Below, piece after piece: positions 1-8,909 of a stretch of 43,931 bases of DNA. Every line of letters starts with the position of its first letter. Position 1 is the first letter of the stretch. A program made the translations under genes and the position numbers. Under the pieces are notes generated by a model. That model worked only from the letters and a program-made list of their open reading frames with translations. It was not told where the DNA came from and searched no databases. This DNA comes from Lentilactobacillus parafarraginis DSM 18390 = JCM 14109. Lineage in GTDB: Bacteria > Bacillota > Bacilli > Lactobacillales > Lactobacillaceae. The stretch lies in contig NZ_AZFZ01000020.1 in NCBI RefSeq assembly GCF_001435895.1, positions 1 through 43,931 of the forward strand, read 5' to 3'.

Positions 1-29
1 GATAAAACTTAGGAACTTTAGACATTACG
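1..29. repeat. Left copy of a 29-bp inverted repeat at the window edge
   Basis: The first 29 bases are the exact reverse complement of 43902-43930. Identity stops at base 30. A match this long exactly at both edges suggests that each end runs into the terminus of the same mobile element. The rest of the element lies outside the window, so its family cannot be named. Confidence 0.8.
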
Positions 30-53
30 AAAAGTGAATCGAGGGGAAGGATC

Positions 54-791
54 ATGACAGACAAACCGTTAGTAACCATTTCAATACCCGCATACAATCT
101 GGGCGGTTATCTTGATAAAACCCTGGAAAGTATTTTTAATCAGACCTATCAAAATTTTGAAATCATCCTGGTTGACGACGCTTCGACGGACAAAACGGCT
201 GCCACCATTGATCGGCACGCCGAGGCGGACGAACGAATTAAGCCCCACTATTTTAAGACCCATCAAGGGGTTTCGAAGGCCCGCAACTATGCGATCGATC
301 ACGCCCAAGGTGACATCATCGTGTTCGTTGACGGCGACGACTTGCTAGAGCCAACCTATTTGGAAACAATGGTTGCCGGCATGGCCGATCCCCAAACGGA
401 TTTGGTGATCGTCGGTTTTAGCTGGGGCTGGCGCGGTGGTGGTTATTCCCGCCACCCGCAGTTCGAAACGGTCACCAAACGACGGGCTTACGAGTCGATT
501 AATTACCGGGGTGATAACCTCGGCGGCTACACTTGGAATAAGGGCTTTTCCATGGCGGTGATTCGCGATAACCAAATTCGGTTTGACGAATCGCTGGACT
601 TGGCCGAAGACTTACTGTTTACGGCGGACTACATTTTGGCAGCGCACCAGTTGGTTTACTACGACGCCCCGCTTTATAACAAAGTGAACCGCGGCAACAG
701 CATTATTCACAGCGCTACTTACCAGATGCGCGCCAAGGAGCAGGTGGTGCGCCGGCACATTGACGAAATGGGCATGAAATTGATGCCATAA
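54..791 (+). CDS. Family 2 glycosyltransferase
   Basis: A 245-residue protein with a classic GT-A family 2 N-terminus. It opens with a VTISIPAYN strand, then LVDDASTD for the nucleotide site and VDGDD as the metal-binding DXD region near residue 92. Such enzymes move a sugar from a nucleotide donor to a cell-surface glycan or lipid acceptor on the cytoplasmic side. No membrane helix is visible and the protein is short for the family, so it is a stand-alone catalytic domain. The ATG follows a strong AGGGGAAGG ribosome site. The gene lies 24 bases inside the edge repeat, so its native upstream partners are missing. The acceptor and sugar cannot be read from the sequence. Confidence 0.85.
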   Translation: MTDKPLVTISIPAYNLGGYLDKTLESIFNQTYQNFEIILVDDASTDKTAATIDRHAEADERIKPHYFKTHQGVSKARNYAIDHAQGDIIVFVDGDDLLEPTYLETMVAGMADPQTDLVIVGFSWGWRGGGYSRHPQFETVTKRRAYESINYRGDNLGGYTWNKGFSMAVIRDNQIRFDESLDLAEDLLFTADYILAAHQLVYYDAPLYNKVNRGNSIIHSATYQMRAKEQVVRRHIDEMGMKLMP

Positions 792-818
792 CGACTCTAA
801 TTATTAGTTGAATTGTCA

Positions 819-860
819 CCTCAATTTTGGTACATTAGGGACCAAATTGAGGCTTTTTTA
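819..860 (+). terminator. Rho-independent terminator after the glycosyltransferase
   Basis: The arms CCTCAATTTTGG and CCAAATTGAGG pair with one bulged T. The right arm is followed by a C and six Ts. Confidence 0.85.
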
Positions 861-930
861 TTGTTTTAATTTGTGAAGAAAGCTTCAATTCCCGGTAAAC
901 TTTGGGTAAAGATTTGTGACTACCGGGTGG

Positions 931-958
931 CTGACGTCCGCTAACGCGTTATGATAAT
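931..958 (+). promoter_or_regulatory. Possible sigma-A promoter for the carboxypeptidase gene
   Basis: CTGACG at 931-936 and GATAAT at 953-958 are 16 bases apart. The start codon lies about 34 bases downstream. The -35 match is only partial. Confidence 0.35.
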
Positions 959-991
959 TCAGTCAAAACTAATTTGGAGGTTATTAAGATT

Positions 992-2284
992 GTGCGAGAG
1001 AAATCCCTACTAAAAAAGCTCACAACTTGGGGGCTCATCGCGATCGGCGGTTTAGCCATCTTTCTACCATTCGGCACCGCCCAAGCGAAGGCAAAACAAC
1101 CCCAATATAAATTTGAAGCAAAAGAAATCTACGTGACCGATGCGAAAACCGGCCAGACAATTTATCAAAAAAATGGCAATACCAAGCGGCCAATTGCCAG
1201 CTTGTCAAAACTGATGACCCTGTATTTAACCAAGCAGGCCATTGACCAGCATCATCTTTCCTGGAATCAAAAGGTTCCCGTCAGCAAGCCGCTCATTAAG
1301 ATGAGCAAGAGTTACGAACTGGGAACCTTCAAGATTAAAAAATCGAAGCAGTATACCGTTAAGCAATTGTACCAGGCTGCCCTGATCGCCTCTTCGAACT
1401 CGGCGGCCATCGCGCTGGGCGAGGCGGTTGCCAACGGGAATAACACTAAGTTCATCTCAATGATGAATGCCCAGGCCAAGCAATGGCACATTAACGCCCA
1501 CTTTGTCAGCAGTTCCGGCCTTGATAACACGGATTTGACCAAGTATCACTTGCAGGTTCCTGGAACCGGCAAAAAGGCGCAAAACATGGTAAGTGCCAAA
1601 GCCATTTCGACCGTGGCGGCCAAGGTGTTGGGCGAATTTCCCCAGATCACCAAGTGGAGCAGCCAGCCATCCATGAAAGTTGGCAACCAGGTCTTGGTTA
1701 ACAGTAATCGGCTGCTTAAGGGTGACGTCTTTTATAAGAAATCTGCGCGGGTGGACGGCCTGAAAACCGGCTTTACCGACACGGCGGGGCTGTGCTTAAC
1801 GGTATCGTTCTGGCACCAGGGGCGTCATTTGATTGCGACCATCATTGACAGTAACACGATCTTTTCTTCGATGGCGAAACTCGTGCAGGCCATCGAGAAA
1901 AACTATGTCAGCCATGCCGTAACGGTGCGTGATCATCGGCTTGCGGTTGGCAAGCACACGATTACGGCCGTCCCGCAACAGGCCAAAACGGTTGTGTGGT
2001 ATCGAAAGGGAACCCAGACGCCAGCAGTGGCAGTTCGCTACCAAGACACCGTCAACGCCACATCGGTTGCCAAGAATCAGCAGGTTGGCAGCGCATTGAT
2101 TCAACTTAAGGGGCAAAACCAGACCGCGACCGTGCCAATGTTGGCCGCGTCGACGGTCAAGGCGCCGGTTAAGCATAAAAAAGCGGCTCACCATCAATCG
2201 CTGTTTGCGAAAATTAGTGAGACGCTCGTCGGCATTGTCACCGGATTCTTGAAAATTATCGGTAACTTTATTAAGCATTTTTAA
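992..2284 (+). CDS. D-alanyl-D-alanine carboxypeptidase (peptidase S11, penicillin-binding protein)
   Basis: A 430-residue exported serine peptidase that trims the terminal D-alanine from peptidoglycan stem peptides. Residues 1-31 form a signal peptide ending near AQA. The three active-site motifs of the family are present: SLSK at about 70-73, SSN at 134-136 and KTG at 258-260. A C-terminal domain follows, with a lysine-rich stretch and a final hydrophobic amphipathic-looking tail (LVGIVTGFLKIIGNFIKHF) that would hold the enzyme on the membrane, as in DacA/PBP5 types. I chose the GTG at 992 because TTGGAGG lies 11 bases upstream. A TTG at 974 overlaps that ribosome site and is unlikely. The gene stands alone, with a terminator before it. 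Confidence 0.9.
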   Translation: MREKSLLKKLTTWGLIAIGGLAIFLPFGTAQAKAKQPQYKFEAKEIYVTDAKTGQTIYQKNGNTKRPIASLSKLMTLYLTKQAIDQHHLSWNQKVPVSKPLIKMSKSYELGTFKIKKSKQYTVKQLYQAALIASSNSAAIALGEAVANGNNTKFISMMNAQAKQWHINAHFVSSSGLDNTDLTKYHLQVPGTGKKAQNMVSAKAISTVAAKVLGEFPQITKWSSQPSMKVGNQVLVNSNRLLKGDVFYKKSARVDGLKTGFTDTAGLCLTVSFWHQGRHLIATIIDSNTIFSSMAKLVQAIEKNYVSHAVTVRDHRLAVGKHTITAVPQQAKTVVWYRKGTQTPAVAVRYQDTVNATSVAKNQQVGSALIQLKGQNQTATVPMLAASTVKAPVKHKKAAHHQSLFAKISETLVGIVTGFLKIIGNFIKHF

Positions 2285-2402
2285 TTATTATCAGAGCCTT
2301 CATGGCGTTGGTTTACCTAAAAATTACCCGATAATGATGGATAATTTACAATTGGTTGGTATGATGAGGGCAAATAACGTTTATAACTTTGGAGTGGTAT
2401 GT

Positions 2403-3275
2403 TTGAGCGACTATAAAATTGTTCATATATCGGATCCGCACTTATCAGTTCAGGGGGCGGTGCCGGCCAATCACCAGCGGCTTGATCCTGAAGAGAAGCT
2501 GCGGAAGGTGTTTGATGATGTTGATAAGACAGACGTTCATCCGGACTTAATTGTTCTCGGTGGCGACCTGGTGCACAACGGTGATGAAGATGCCTATCGT
2601 GATTTTCGCCGTCTTTTGCGCCAGCAGCAGGAACGCTTTGACGCGCCAATCAAGGCGATTCTTGGAAATCATGATCGGACCGATCAGTTTTACATGGGGT
2701 ACTTAGATGCCAAACGACCGGATATTCGTTACTACTACCATGAGTCAACGAATGACTATGACTTTTTCTTTTTGGATACCAAATGTGGCGACATTGAGCA
2801 GGGATATCTTGATCAGCGCCAACTGGAATGGCTGGATAATCAGCTGCAGGCGGCAACCAAGCCGGCGATTATTTTCATGCACCACCCGCTCTACGGGCCG
2901 TCCCTTGGGAATATGAAGTATAGTATTCTGCAAAATGGGGATGAGCTGCTAAAAATTCTGGACAAGCACAATGTTAAAGCTATCTTTGCCGGTCACGTTC
3001 ATTTCAGCACCAGCTATGTGGTTCACGGCATTTTAAACGTGGTCGCGGATTCAACCGCCTACCATATCAACTGTTCGAATGTTCGGGAACATACGGTTTC
3101 CGATGCCACGGCTTACAACGTCATTACGCTGCATCATGACGACGTTGGTGTTGATCAGCGGCGCCTGTATTTGGACAACGACGTGATCAACACCTTCAAG
3201 ATTCCCGACGCGGACTTTGTGGATCGTCAGGTCATCGCCCAAGCTTGGGAGAAGGTTGTGAGTGGGCGTCATTAA
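2403..3275 (+). CDS. Calcineurin-like metallophosphoesterase (CpdA/Icc-like)
   Basis: A 290-residue metallophosphoesterase. The metal ligands are in the expected order: DPH near the start, GGDLVHNGD, GNHD, a MHHPLYG stretch and GHVH. This pattern matches the class III cyclic-nucleotide phosphodiesterase group, but the substrate cannot be fixed by sequence. The family starts with a short strand like KIVHISDPHLS, which points to the TTG at 2403, seven bases after GGAGTGG's core. An upstream in-frame ATG at 2334 has no ribosome site and would add 23 unrelated residues. The stop codon overlaps the convergent acetyltransferase gene by four bases, and no terminator separates the two. Confidence 0.85.
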   Translation: MSDYKIVHISDPHLSVQGAVPANHQRLDPEEKLRKVFDDVDKTDVHPDLIVLGGDLVHNGDEDAYRDFRRLLRQQQERFDAPIKAILGNHDRTDQFYMGYLDAKRPDIRYYYHESTNDYDFFFLDTKCGDIEQGYLDQRQLEWLDNQLQAATKPAIIFMHHPLYGPSLGNMKYSILQNGDELLKILDKHNVKAIFAGHVHFSTSYVVHGILNVVADSTAYHINCSNVREHTVSDATAYNVITLHHDDVGVDQRRLYLDNDVINTFKIPDADFVDRQVIAQAWEKVVSGRH

Positions 3276-3802
3276 TTGCGTAATTTGGCATATAGCGCCA
3301 TGTCACGAAATTGATCCGAATAATTGACGTACTGATTTAAAATGCCTTCTAATTTAAAGCCTCGTCGGGTTGCTATGGCGCGGCTTTTTTCGTTCTCAGC
3401 GTCGGCAAAGATCTCCAGGCGGTTCATGTTTAGCTCGTTAAAGGCGATGGCTTCAAGTTCCCGTATTGCCGCGGTCATAATGCCCTGTCCTTGAAATTGG
3501 TTGGCTAACCAATAGCCGATTTCACAGCGGTGGTGTTCCTGGCTAATGTTGTGAAGGTCCACCATGCCGGCGGCCTGGCCATCGACTTGGATGATGGCAA
3601 ACCAGAAGCTGTCGGCGGCCATTTCTTGGCGACCGTTTTGAATAAAGTCAATTTCATCATTGATCGAAAAACTGTCCTTGGCCCATGGCAGCCATTTGCC
3701 AAGGGGACCGCGGTCTGCGTCGATGAGGGCGAGAAGATCGGTGGCGTCGGCGATGGTTGGTAATTTAAAGCTTAATTTGTCATTGATTTGGTGTGTAAAC
3801 AT
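3272..3802 (-). CDS. GNAT N-acetyltransferase, RimJ/RimL type
   Basis: A 176-residue acetyl-CoA-dependent acetyltransferase. The acetyl-CoA loop is visible as QFQGQGIMT after the GYWLAN strand, and the later NEKSRAIATRRGFKLEG stretch is the usual RimL-type C-terminal core. Relatives acetylate ribosomal protein N-termini or small amines; which of these applies here is not known. The ATG has GGAGGAAT just upstream on the minus strand. The gene is divergent from the AlkD-like gene and its 3' end overlaps the phosphoesterase stop by four bases. Confidence 0.88.
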   Translation of the reverse strand: MFTHQINDKLSFKLPTIADATDLLALIDADRGPLGKWLPWAKDSFSINDEIDFIQNGRQEMAADSFWFAIIQVDGQAAGMVDLHNISQEHHRCEIGYWLANQFQGQGIMTAAIRELEAIAFNELNMNRLEIFADAENEKSRAIATRRGFKLEGILNQYVNYSDQFRDMALYAKLRN

Positions 3803-3872
3803 GAGATTCCTCCATTTTCAAACTGTTGAATCAAGTATACTATTAATTAAGCAATCAAACGGGGGTGTTTAT

Positions 3873-4505
3873 GTGTTTACAATGACAGCTAATCCGGAAA
3901 ATCAGAAACCAATGGCAAACTACATGCGCAATCAGTTTCCGTTTCTGGGGGTAAAGACGCCCGAACGAAAAGCGCAGTCGAAAGCCTTGCTTAAGGCGTC
4001 GAAAGAGTGGCCAATAAAGCAGGTGTTTGCGACCATTGACGATTTGTATGGCCGCGACGCCCGGGAATATCAGTACGTTGCCATCGACGTCGCCAATGCC
4101 AACGTCCGCCGGTTGGCCTTTAGCGACCTGCAGAAATTAACCCGGTACATTCAGGTGAAATCCTGGTGGGATACGGTTGACACCTGGCGCAAGATTTACG
4201 GAACTTACGTGGTTCGTCATCCTGAGCAGAAGCAGGCGGTATTTGAGCTGTTCTATCACCAACCCAATTTCTGGATGCGCCGGGTGGGAATCCTGTTACA
4301 GTTACTGGAAAAGGAATCGTTGGACACTGAGATTCTCACCAAAGCCGTCGAGGCCGACATCGATACGGATGAATTCTTCATTCAAAAGGCGATCGGCTGG
4401 GCGCTGCGAAATTATAGTAAAACCAACCCGGAATGGGTGCGAGACTTCTTGAAAAGCCATGAGCTGTCGAAACTTGCCGTCAGAGAAGCCAGCAAGTACA
4501 TTTAA
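3873..4505 (+). CDS. DNA alkylation repair protein, AlkD-like
   Basis: About 210 residues of an all-helical HEAT-repeat protein of the AlkD family, which excises N3- and N7-alkylated bases without flipping them. Typical family stretches are NPENQKPMANYMRNQFPFLGVKTPER (residues about 7-32), WWDTVDTW in the middle and FFIQKAIGWALRNYSKTNP near the C-terminus. The GTG at 3873 sits five bases after GGGGGTG. The ATG at 3882 is a possible alternative. A longer open frame extends upstream to 3660 but only as antisense of the acetyltransferase gene. A hairpin terminator follows. Confidence 0.87.
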   Translation: MFTMTANPENQKPMANYMRNQFPFLGVKTPERKAQSKALLKASKEWPIKQVFATIDDLYGRDAREYQYVAIDVANANVRRLAFSDLQKLTRYIQVKSWWDTVDTWRKIYGTYVVRHPEQKQAVFELFYHQPNFWMRRVGILLQLLEKESLDTEILTKAVEADIDTDEFFIQKAIGWALRNYSKTNPEWVRDFLKSHELSKLAVREASKYI

Positions 4506-4520
4506 ATCAGTTCCCAAAAA

Positions 4521-4554
4521 GCGCAAACCTGAGCATGTAAGGTTTGCGTTATTT
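4521..4554 (+). terminator. Rho-independent terminator after the AlkD-like gene
   Basis: The arms CGCAAACCT and AGGTTTGCG pair perfectly and are followed by TTATTTTG. Confidence 0.8.
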
Positions 4555-4652
4555 TGTGCCGCAACCAATTGGTGCCATGCAGAAGCTACCGTTGTTGAAT
4601 CGAATTTCGTATACTGAGGATGGTTAAAAGAAGTAAAGGAAGTGGTGGCAAA

Positions 4653-5204
4653 ATGAAAATTGGAAAAGTCCTTCAGCAGGAACGTGAAAAGCATCATTGG
4701 TCTCAATCGGAATTGGCCGCTAAATTACAAATTTCCCGCCAGTCAATCTCCAAGTGGGAACAGGATGTGAGTTTACCAAGTTTTGCAAACGTGGTCGCAA
4801 TCAGTGATTTGTTTAAAATTTCGTTGGACGATTTGATCAGAGGAGATGATGAGCTGATGGATAAGTTAACGAAGAATCAGAAAATGGGCCCAGCAGCGAA
4901 GATTTTGTTGTGGGCGATTGGGATTTCAATTGTTCTGTATGGGCTATCAATGGCACTCGGCTTGCAGGCTGACGATGTACATTCGATCATTCGATTTCCA
5001 CTATTTATTTGTCTGATCGGACTTTTATTTACGATTAATTGGCGCCAATTTAACCGATCATTGTCGAAACCAGCCATTATTTTTGGAATCATCTTTCTGA
5101 CGCTATTATTAGTGCCAGAAATTTACGGGTTTGTTCATGGAGCGACAGAAGCGATTGTTTCCGCTGTTAAAGGATATTGGGAAGGGTACCATAGTTTGCC
5201 TTAA
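4653..5204 (+). CDS. Xre-family HTH regulator with a membrane domain
   Basis: A 183-residue protein. Residues 1-65 are a Cro/C1-type helix-turn-helix, with SQSELAAKLQISRQSISKWE as the recognition unit. Three hydrophobic segments follow, at roughly 88-110, 118-136 and 148-170. This domain order is common in lactobacilli and fits a membrane-tethered or membrane-sensing regulator; the signal is unknown. The ATG at 4653 follows AAAGGAAGTGG. An upstream in-frame ATG at 4620 lacks a spaced ribosome site. It ends against a minus-strand terminator and may share that hairpin. Confidence 0.82.
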   Translation: MKIGKVLQQEREKHHWSQSELAAKLQISRQSISKWEQDVSLPSFANVVAISDLFKISLDDLIRGDDELMDKLTKNQKMGPAAKILLWAIGISIVLYGLSMALGLQADDVHSIIRFPLFICLIGLLFTINWRQFNRSLSKPAIIFGIIFLTLLLVPEIYGFVHGATEAIVSAVKGYWEGYHSLP

Positions 5205-5231
5205 AAAAGGATCTGAGTTATATCCAGATCC
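5203..5231 (-). terminator. Terminator for the secreted GW/SH3-like protein gene
   Basis: Read on the minus strand, GGATCTG pairs with CAGATCC and is followed by six Ts. It lies just past the stop of the HTH gene on the opposite strand. Confidence 0.8.
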
Positions 5232-5273
5232 CGAAGTATACTTGCGTTGAGTTTGTTAAATTACGAATTGTCG

Positions 5274-6353
5274 TTACTTTGCATTGGCTGTTGTACCTTG
5301 AGACGGCGTTGTAGATGCGGATGGTAGTGATGTTTGTGGTGCAACCAACTTTTCTGCTCGGTTGATTAGGGAATCTAATTCGTCTTTAGTAAATGCATTA
5401 TTGTTAAGCATTTCAAAGTCCCCAATTGTTTTCTTAAGGTTAGATAAGCCACTCTGATCCTTAATAAGATCCTTTAACTCGGAATCATTACTATCGATAA
5501 AGCTTTGAATGATTGCAGAATTGTTGTAATTAACTTCGGCCAGTGATCCTAATTTGTTCGCGATATTAGTAAGTCGTGATTCAATCCAGTTTGTTGATTG
5601 GATAGCGGAGCTCGTTGCTTGAGCATCTTCAGATTTGTCTGTAAATTGCGTATCTGTCCGGCCAAGTTGCGCGCCTAAAGCTTTCTTGGCATTATCGCTC
5701 ATGGCCGTTAACAGCTCACTTGTGACATCATCAAGAAATTGTTGACGCAGGCTTGGATCAGAAATAGATGATACCTGTGAATCGATATTAGCAAATGTTT
5801 TCTTGAAGTTTTGATTTGTAGGGTCATTGTTTACCGATTGTGCAGCTAATGATGCAATTGGGCCAGCATCTGGAATAATGCTTGTTGAAGAGCCACTAGT
5901 TGTTGTGGCTGAAGTACTGCTTGTAATGGTTGGAGTGGATTGATTCGTTGTAGAAGAACTAGGTGTTTGGACAGGCGAACTAGGTTCTACGGTTGGAGTT
6001 ACGGTTGCCTTGAGGATTGGAGCCTTTCCTGAAATGGCATTCTTTTTATTCACCCATCCCTTGATACTTCCCTTCTTAATGTAATAAAATCGTGTTCCGT
6101 TCACGAGCTTGGCCTCTCGGTAAGTATAGAAAGTTGTGTCTGGGAAATTGTGCAAATTGACGATGATCTTTTGAGGCTTGGATGGCTTGTTGTATAAGTA
6201 TGATCGATTCCTTGTGAAGTGAACTGGTGTCTTTTTAATTACTTTATTCCAAACGATACTGTTGGTTGTTTTCGTCTTTGCTTCGACAGATGTGGAAGCC
6301 CCAATAAATAAACTGAAAGTCACTAATATTACGATAAATTTTGTTTTCCCCAT
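5274..6353 (-). CDS. Secreted protein with a GW/SH3-like wall-binding domain
   Basis: A 359-residue exported protein of unknown role. Residues 1-24 are a signal peptide ending at VEA. Residues about 30-110 resemble a GW or SH3-like domain of the type that lactobacilli use for non-covalent wall attachment, with a tyrosine-rich core and a final SIKGWVNKKNA. A Ser/Thr/Pro linker follows to about 165, then a helical, low-cysteine region (165-335) without a recognised domain, and a Ser/Thr tail. There is no LPXTG. I chose the ATG at 6353, nine bases after GGGGG; an ATG at 6362 touches that site. Minus-strand hairpins lie on both sides, so it is probably its own transcript. Confidence 0.75.
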   Translation of the reverse strand: MGKTKFIVILVTFSLFIGASTSVEAKTKTTNSIVWNKVIKKTPVHFTRNRSYLYNKPSKPQKIIVNLHNFPDTTFYTYREAKLVNGTRFYYIKKGSIKGWVNKKNAISGKAPILKATVTPTVEPSSPVQTPSSSTTNQSTPTITSSTSATTTSGSSTSIIPDAGPIASLAAQSVNNDPTNQNFKKTFANIDSQVSSISDPSLRQQFLDDVTSELLTAMSDNAKKALGAQLGRTDTQFTDKSEDAQATSSAIQSTNWIESRLTNIANKLGSLAEVNYNNSAIIQSFIDSNDSELKDLIKDQSGLSNLKKTIGDFEMLNNNAFTKDELDSLINRAEKLVAPQTSLPSASTTPSQGTTANAK

Positions 6354-6589
6354 GATATGCATCCCCCATAAATTATATTGTGACGTATATTTGAAACACC
6401 ACTAATTATCAGATAATTCTTAGAATGGTGCAATAATAATTTCTTATGAATTCATTACTTTTTTCAGAGGAGAAATCAATTCTTTTGAACTAAATTAACA
6501 TTATATTTCGAAATCGTAAAAGTACATTAAAACCTAGTTACATCTAAAGCATATTTAATATTACGCTTGCGGCGATATATCCCCTTAAT
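6354..6589. other. AT-rich intergenic region upstream of the GW-protein gene
   Basis: About 240 AT-rich bases with no credible open frame. It must hold the promoter of the minus-strand secreted-protein gene, but I see no convincing -35/-10 pair. Confidence 0.5.
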
Positions 6590-6622
6590 AAAAAAACCAT
6601 CACCTCAAATGAAGTAATGGTT
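6590..6622 (-). terminator. Terminator for the small membrane protein gene
   Basis: On the minus strand AACCATTAC pairs with GTGATGGTT, with one G-T pair, and is followed by a run of Ts. Confidence 0.82.
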
Positions 6623-6653
6623 CTTCGGAGAAATTATCTATGCCACACTCGCT

Positions 6654-6845
6654 TCAGTGTTTGGAAGCCAGGTGATGGTGATTGGTGAACCGGAATCCAA
6701 AAGTTACCAATGCCGCTGCGATTAGGAATGATAGTAAACCAGGAATGACACTTGTAATCCCGAAGCTGGCAACAACTGATGCAAAAATCGTGCCAATAAT
6801 TAAGGTCAACATGCCAATTAACGTGATTCGTAAATTCTCATCCAT
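6654..6845 (-). CDS. Small two-helix membrane protein
   Basis: A 63-residue hydrophobic protein. It has a short acidic N-terminus (MDENLR), two membrane segments at about 5-27 and 32-52, and a basic, histidine-rich tail (NHHHLASKH). The ATG at 6845 is eight bases after GGGGAG. A TTG or longer start upstream would add charged residues and lacks a ribosome site. It has its own terminator. I do not recognise the family, and no function is assigned. Confidence 0.6.
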   Translation of the reverse strand: MDENLRITLIGMLTLIIGTIFASVVASFGITSVIPGLLSFLIAAALVTFGFRFTNHHHLASKH

Positions 6846-7095
6846 AAGATCGCTCCCCCTATATTTGTGGATTCGCAAGCAATTTGGTTATGAGTGAAAA
6901 GTTCAGTAATTCAAATCGTTTTCCAATATGCGGAATAATGTCTGTCGCAAGCAAATTGTCTGCGTTTCTCTACACCTTCATTATACAGACCTCACATGGG
7001 AATGTCATCAAAATGTTGACGAATTATGTTACAAAAATTCCCGGTGTATAGGGATTAAGGACACATGCAACCGATTTCAGAACAACTGTCGTGAC
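6846..7095. other. Intergenic region with an imperfect inverted repeat at its end
   Basis: No credible gene. AACCGATT at 7069-7076 and AATCGGTT at 7112-7119, with AACAACT and AGTTGT inside, form an imperfect hairpin that overlaps the likely promoter of the next gene. It could be an operator. No T-run follows, so it is not a terminator. Confidence 0.5.
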
Positions 7096-7124
7096 TTGCG
7101 GAATAGTTGTGAATCGGTTATGCT
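7096..7124 (+). promoter_or_regulatory. Likely promoter of the ABC-F transcript
   Basis: TTGCGG at 7096-7101 and TATGCT at 7119-7124 are separated by 17 bases. The -10 box overlaps the right arm of the inverted repeat ending at 7119. A leader of about 245 bases to the ABC-F start would result. Confidence 0.45.
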
Positions 7125-7157
7125 ATTGACATACTAAATAAGGGATGTGACACCACA

Positions 7158-7190
7158 TTGAAATTTACAAATCGTTTATCAGAATTCTAA
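7158..7190 (+). CDS. Possible 10-residue leader peptide
   Basis: A TTG-started frame of ten codons (MKFTNRLSEF) lies between the promoter and the terminator ahead of the ABC-F gene. The ribosome site is weak (AGGGATGTG). Leader peptides in this position control several ABC-F resistance genes, but here the case rests only on position. Confidence 0.22.
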   Translation: MKFTNRLSEF

Positions 7191-7295
7191 TAACGACTGC
7201 GTTTGCCGGGGTTAGTCTGTGCGATTTGTATCCGTGTGTCTTGACACACTTCGATGGTTGAAGTCTCATCGTTAACTTGAAACAAATAGTGACTT

Positions 7296-7329
7296 AACCC
7301 GTCCGCATTTTTGCGACGGGTTTTGTTTT
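7296..7329 (+). terminator. Attenuator-type terminator in the ABC-F leader
   Basis: AACCCGT-C-CGCA pairs with TGCG-ACGGGTT, with one bulge, and is followed by TTTTGTTTT. It lies only 48 bases before the ABC-F start codon, inside what should be the leader, and no gene precedes it on this strand for several hundred bases. Confidence 0.75.
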
Positions 7330-7376
7330 GCACTGGCGCACAGACTTGCTTGAAATATAAAGCGAGGTGCCACTTA

Positions 7377-8863
7377 ATGGGTAACATTCAAATTAACAAT
7401 TTATCATTCCGTTATGACGGGATGACCACTAACATTTTTGATGATTTCAGTCTCAACATTGATGAAAGTTGGCGGCTGGGGTTGATTGGGCGAAATGGTC
7501 GCGGTAAAACGACGTTCTTAAAATTGCTTTTGGGGAAACTAACGGATCACGGTGCCATTCAAACCAGTGTCCAATTTAACTACTTTCCCCAACCGGTCAC
7601 TGATCCAACTCAGGAAACGGTTGACGTTTTGACGGCGGTTGCCGGCATTGGCAGCGCCGACGTTTGGAAAATTCAATTGGAAATGGATAAGCTGAAGCTG
7701 AATGATGATATCTTAGACCGGCCGTTTGCCACCCTCAGTCCCGGTGAACAAACCAAGGCGCTGCTCGCCGCCCTGTTTATTGATGGCAACACCTTCCAGC
7801 TCATCGACGAGCCGACCAATCATCTGGATGCCGAGGGTCGTCAAATGGTCGCAGACTATCTCCGCCATAAGCGGGGGTTCATCGTTGTCAGCCACGACCG
7901 TTACTTTATTGACCAGGTGATCGACCACGTCCTGTCGATTGACCGCGCGAAAGTGCAACTATTTGTTGGCAACTACGAAACCTGGCAACGGGAATTTAAC
8001 CGCCAAATTCAGTCGGAGCAACATGAAAAGACTCATTTACAGACGGAAATCAAGAGTTTGACTGCCAATGCCGCTCAGGTGAAGCAGTGGGCTGGAACTG
8101 TTGAGGGCAAGAAATCAAAGGCTGCCTATCGTCATCAGGGTAACGTCAATCTTGACAAAGGATTTCTGGGTCATAAGGCAGCCAAGGTGATGAAGCGGGC
8201 AAAAAGCACGGTCAAGCGTACTGAAACGGCAATCGATCAGAAACGGGCTCTGCTCAAGAATGTCGACGACACACCGGAATTGACGTTGAACTACCAGCCA
8301 CCACATCAGGATCATATCCTAATGCTCGATGACCTTCAGGTTGCCCAAAATCACCAAATTCTCAATGCCCCAATTTTCCTTGACCTCAGACGCGGTCAGC
8401 GGGTGGTGCTCAGCGCGCCAAACGGCTTTGGAAAAACGACGATTGTTCGCGCCATCTTGGGAGATGAGCGGTTGATTGCCAGCGGACACGTCACATTCTC
8501 CAAGGCGATCCGAACCTCCTATCTAACCCAGAATTTCGAAACGTTAACCGGTTCGCTGGCTGACTACGCGGAACAGTCCAACGTCGCATTACCAACATTA
8601 CTGAATACGTTACGAAAGCTTGGTTTTGAACGCAGCACCTTCATCGAAGATCTCGCCGACTTGAGCATGGGCCAAAAGCGTAAGGTGTCACTGGCCAGAT
8701 CGTTGTGTGAGCCGGCAAACTTCTATATTTGGGATGAGCCCCTGAACTACCTGGATGTCATTACCCGCCAGCCATGCTGGTGATTGACCATGATCGGGAG
8801 TTTGTGTCGGCGGTGGCAACTAGCAGGATGGCGTTGAGACGGCCGGTTAAGACGTCAGATTAG
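7377..8863 (+). pseudogene. ABC-F ribosome-protection-type ATPase, 3' end frameshifted
   Basis: A duplicated ATPase without membrane segments, closest in style to Lsa/Vga ABC-F proteins that dislodge antibiotics from the ribosome. Domain 1 has GRNGRGKTT, a LSPGEQ signature, LIDEPTNHLD and VVSHDRYF. Domain 2 has APNGFGKTT, a LSMGQ signature and IWDEPLNYLD. The reading frame from 7377 ends at 8783 (468 residues). After LDVITR the expected sequence is lost, and the H-switch (MLVIDHDREF) continues in another frame to a TAG at 8861. About ten codons appear deleted near 8767, which shifts the frame. The product lacks the second H-switch and the tail, so activity is doubtful. The ATG follows GAGGTG. 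Confidence 0.85.
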
Positions 8864-8909
8864 CGCGGTTTGCGGGAAAAGTGCCACAGGCAACTGCAAT
8901 TCTTGAACT

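Noticed and set aside
1796-2278. 160-codon minus-strand frame in the carboxypeptidase gene
   Set aside because: It is fully antisense to a clear S11 peptidase and has no family features or ribosome site.
6928-7137. 69-codon cysteine-rich frame upstream of the ABC-F leader
   Set aside because: No ribosome site, odd composition, and it runs through the inverted repeat and promoter.
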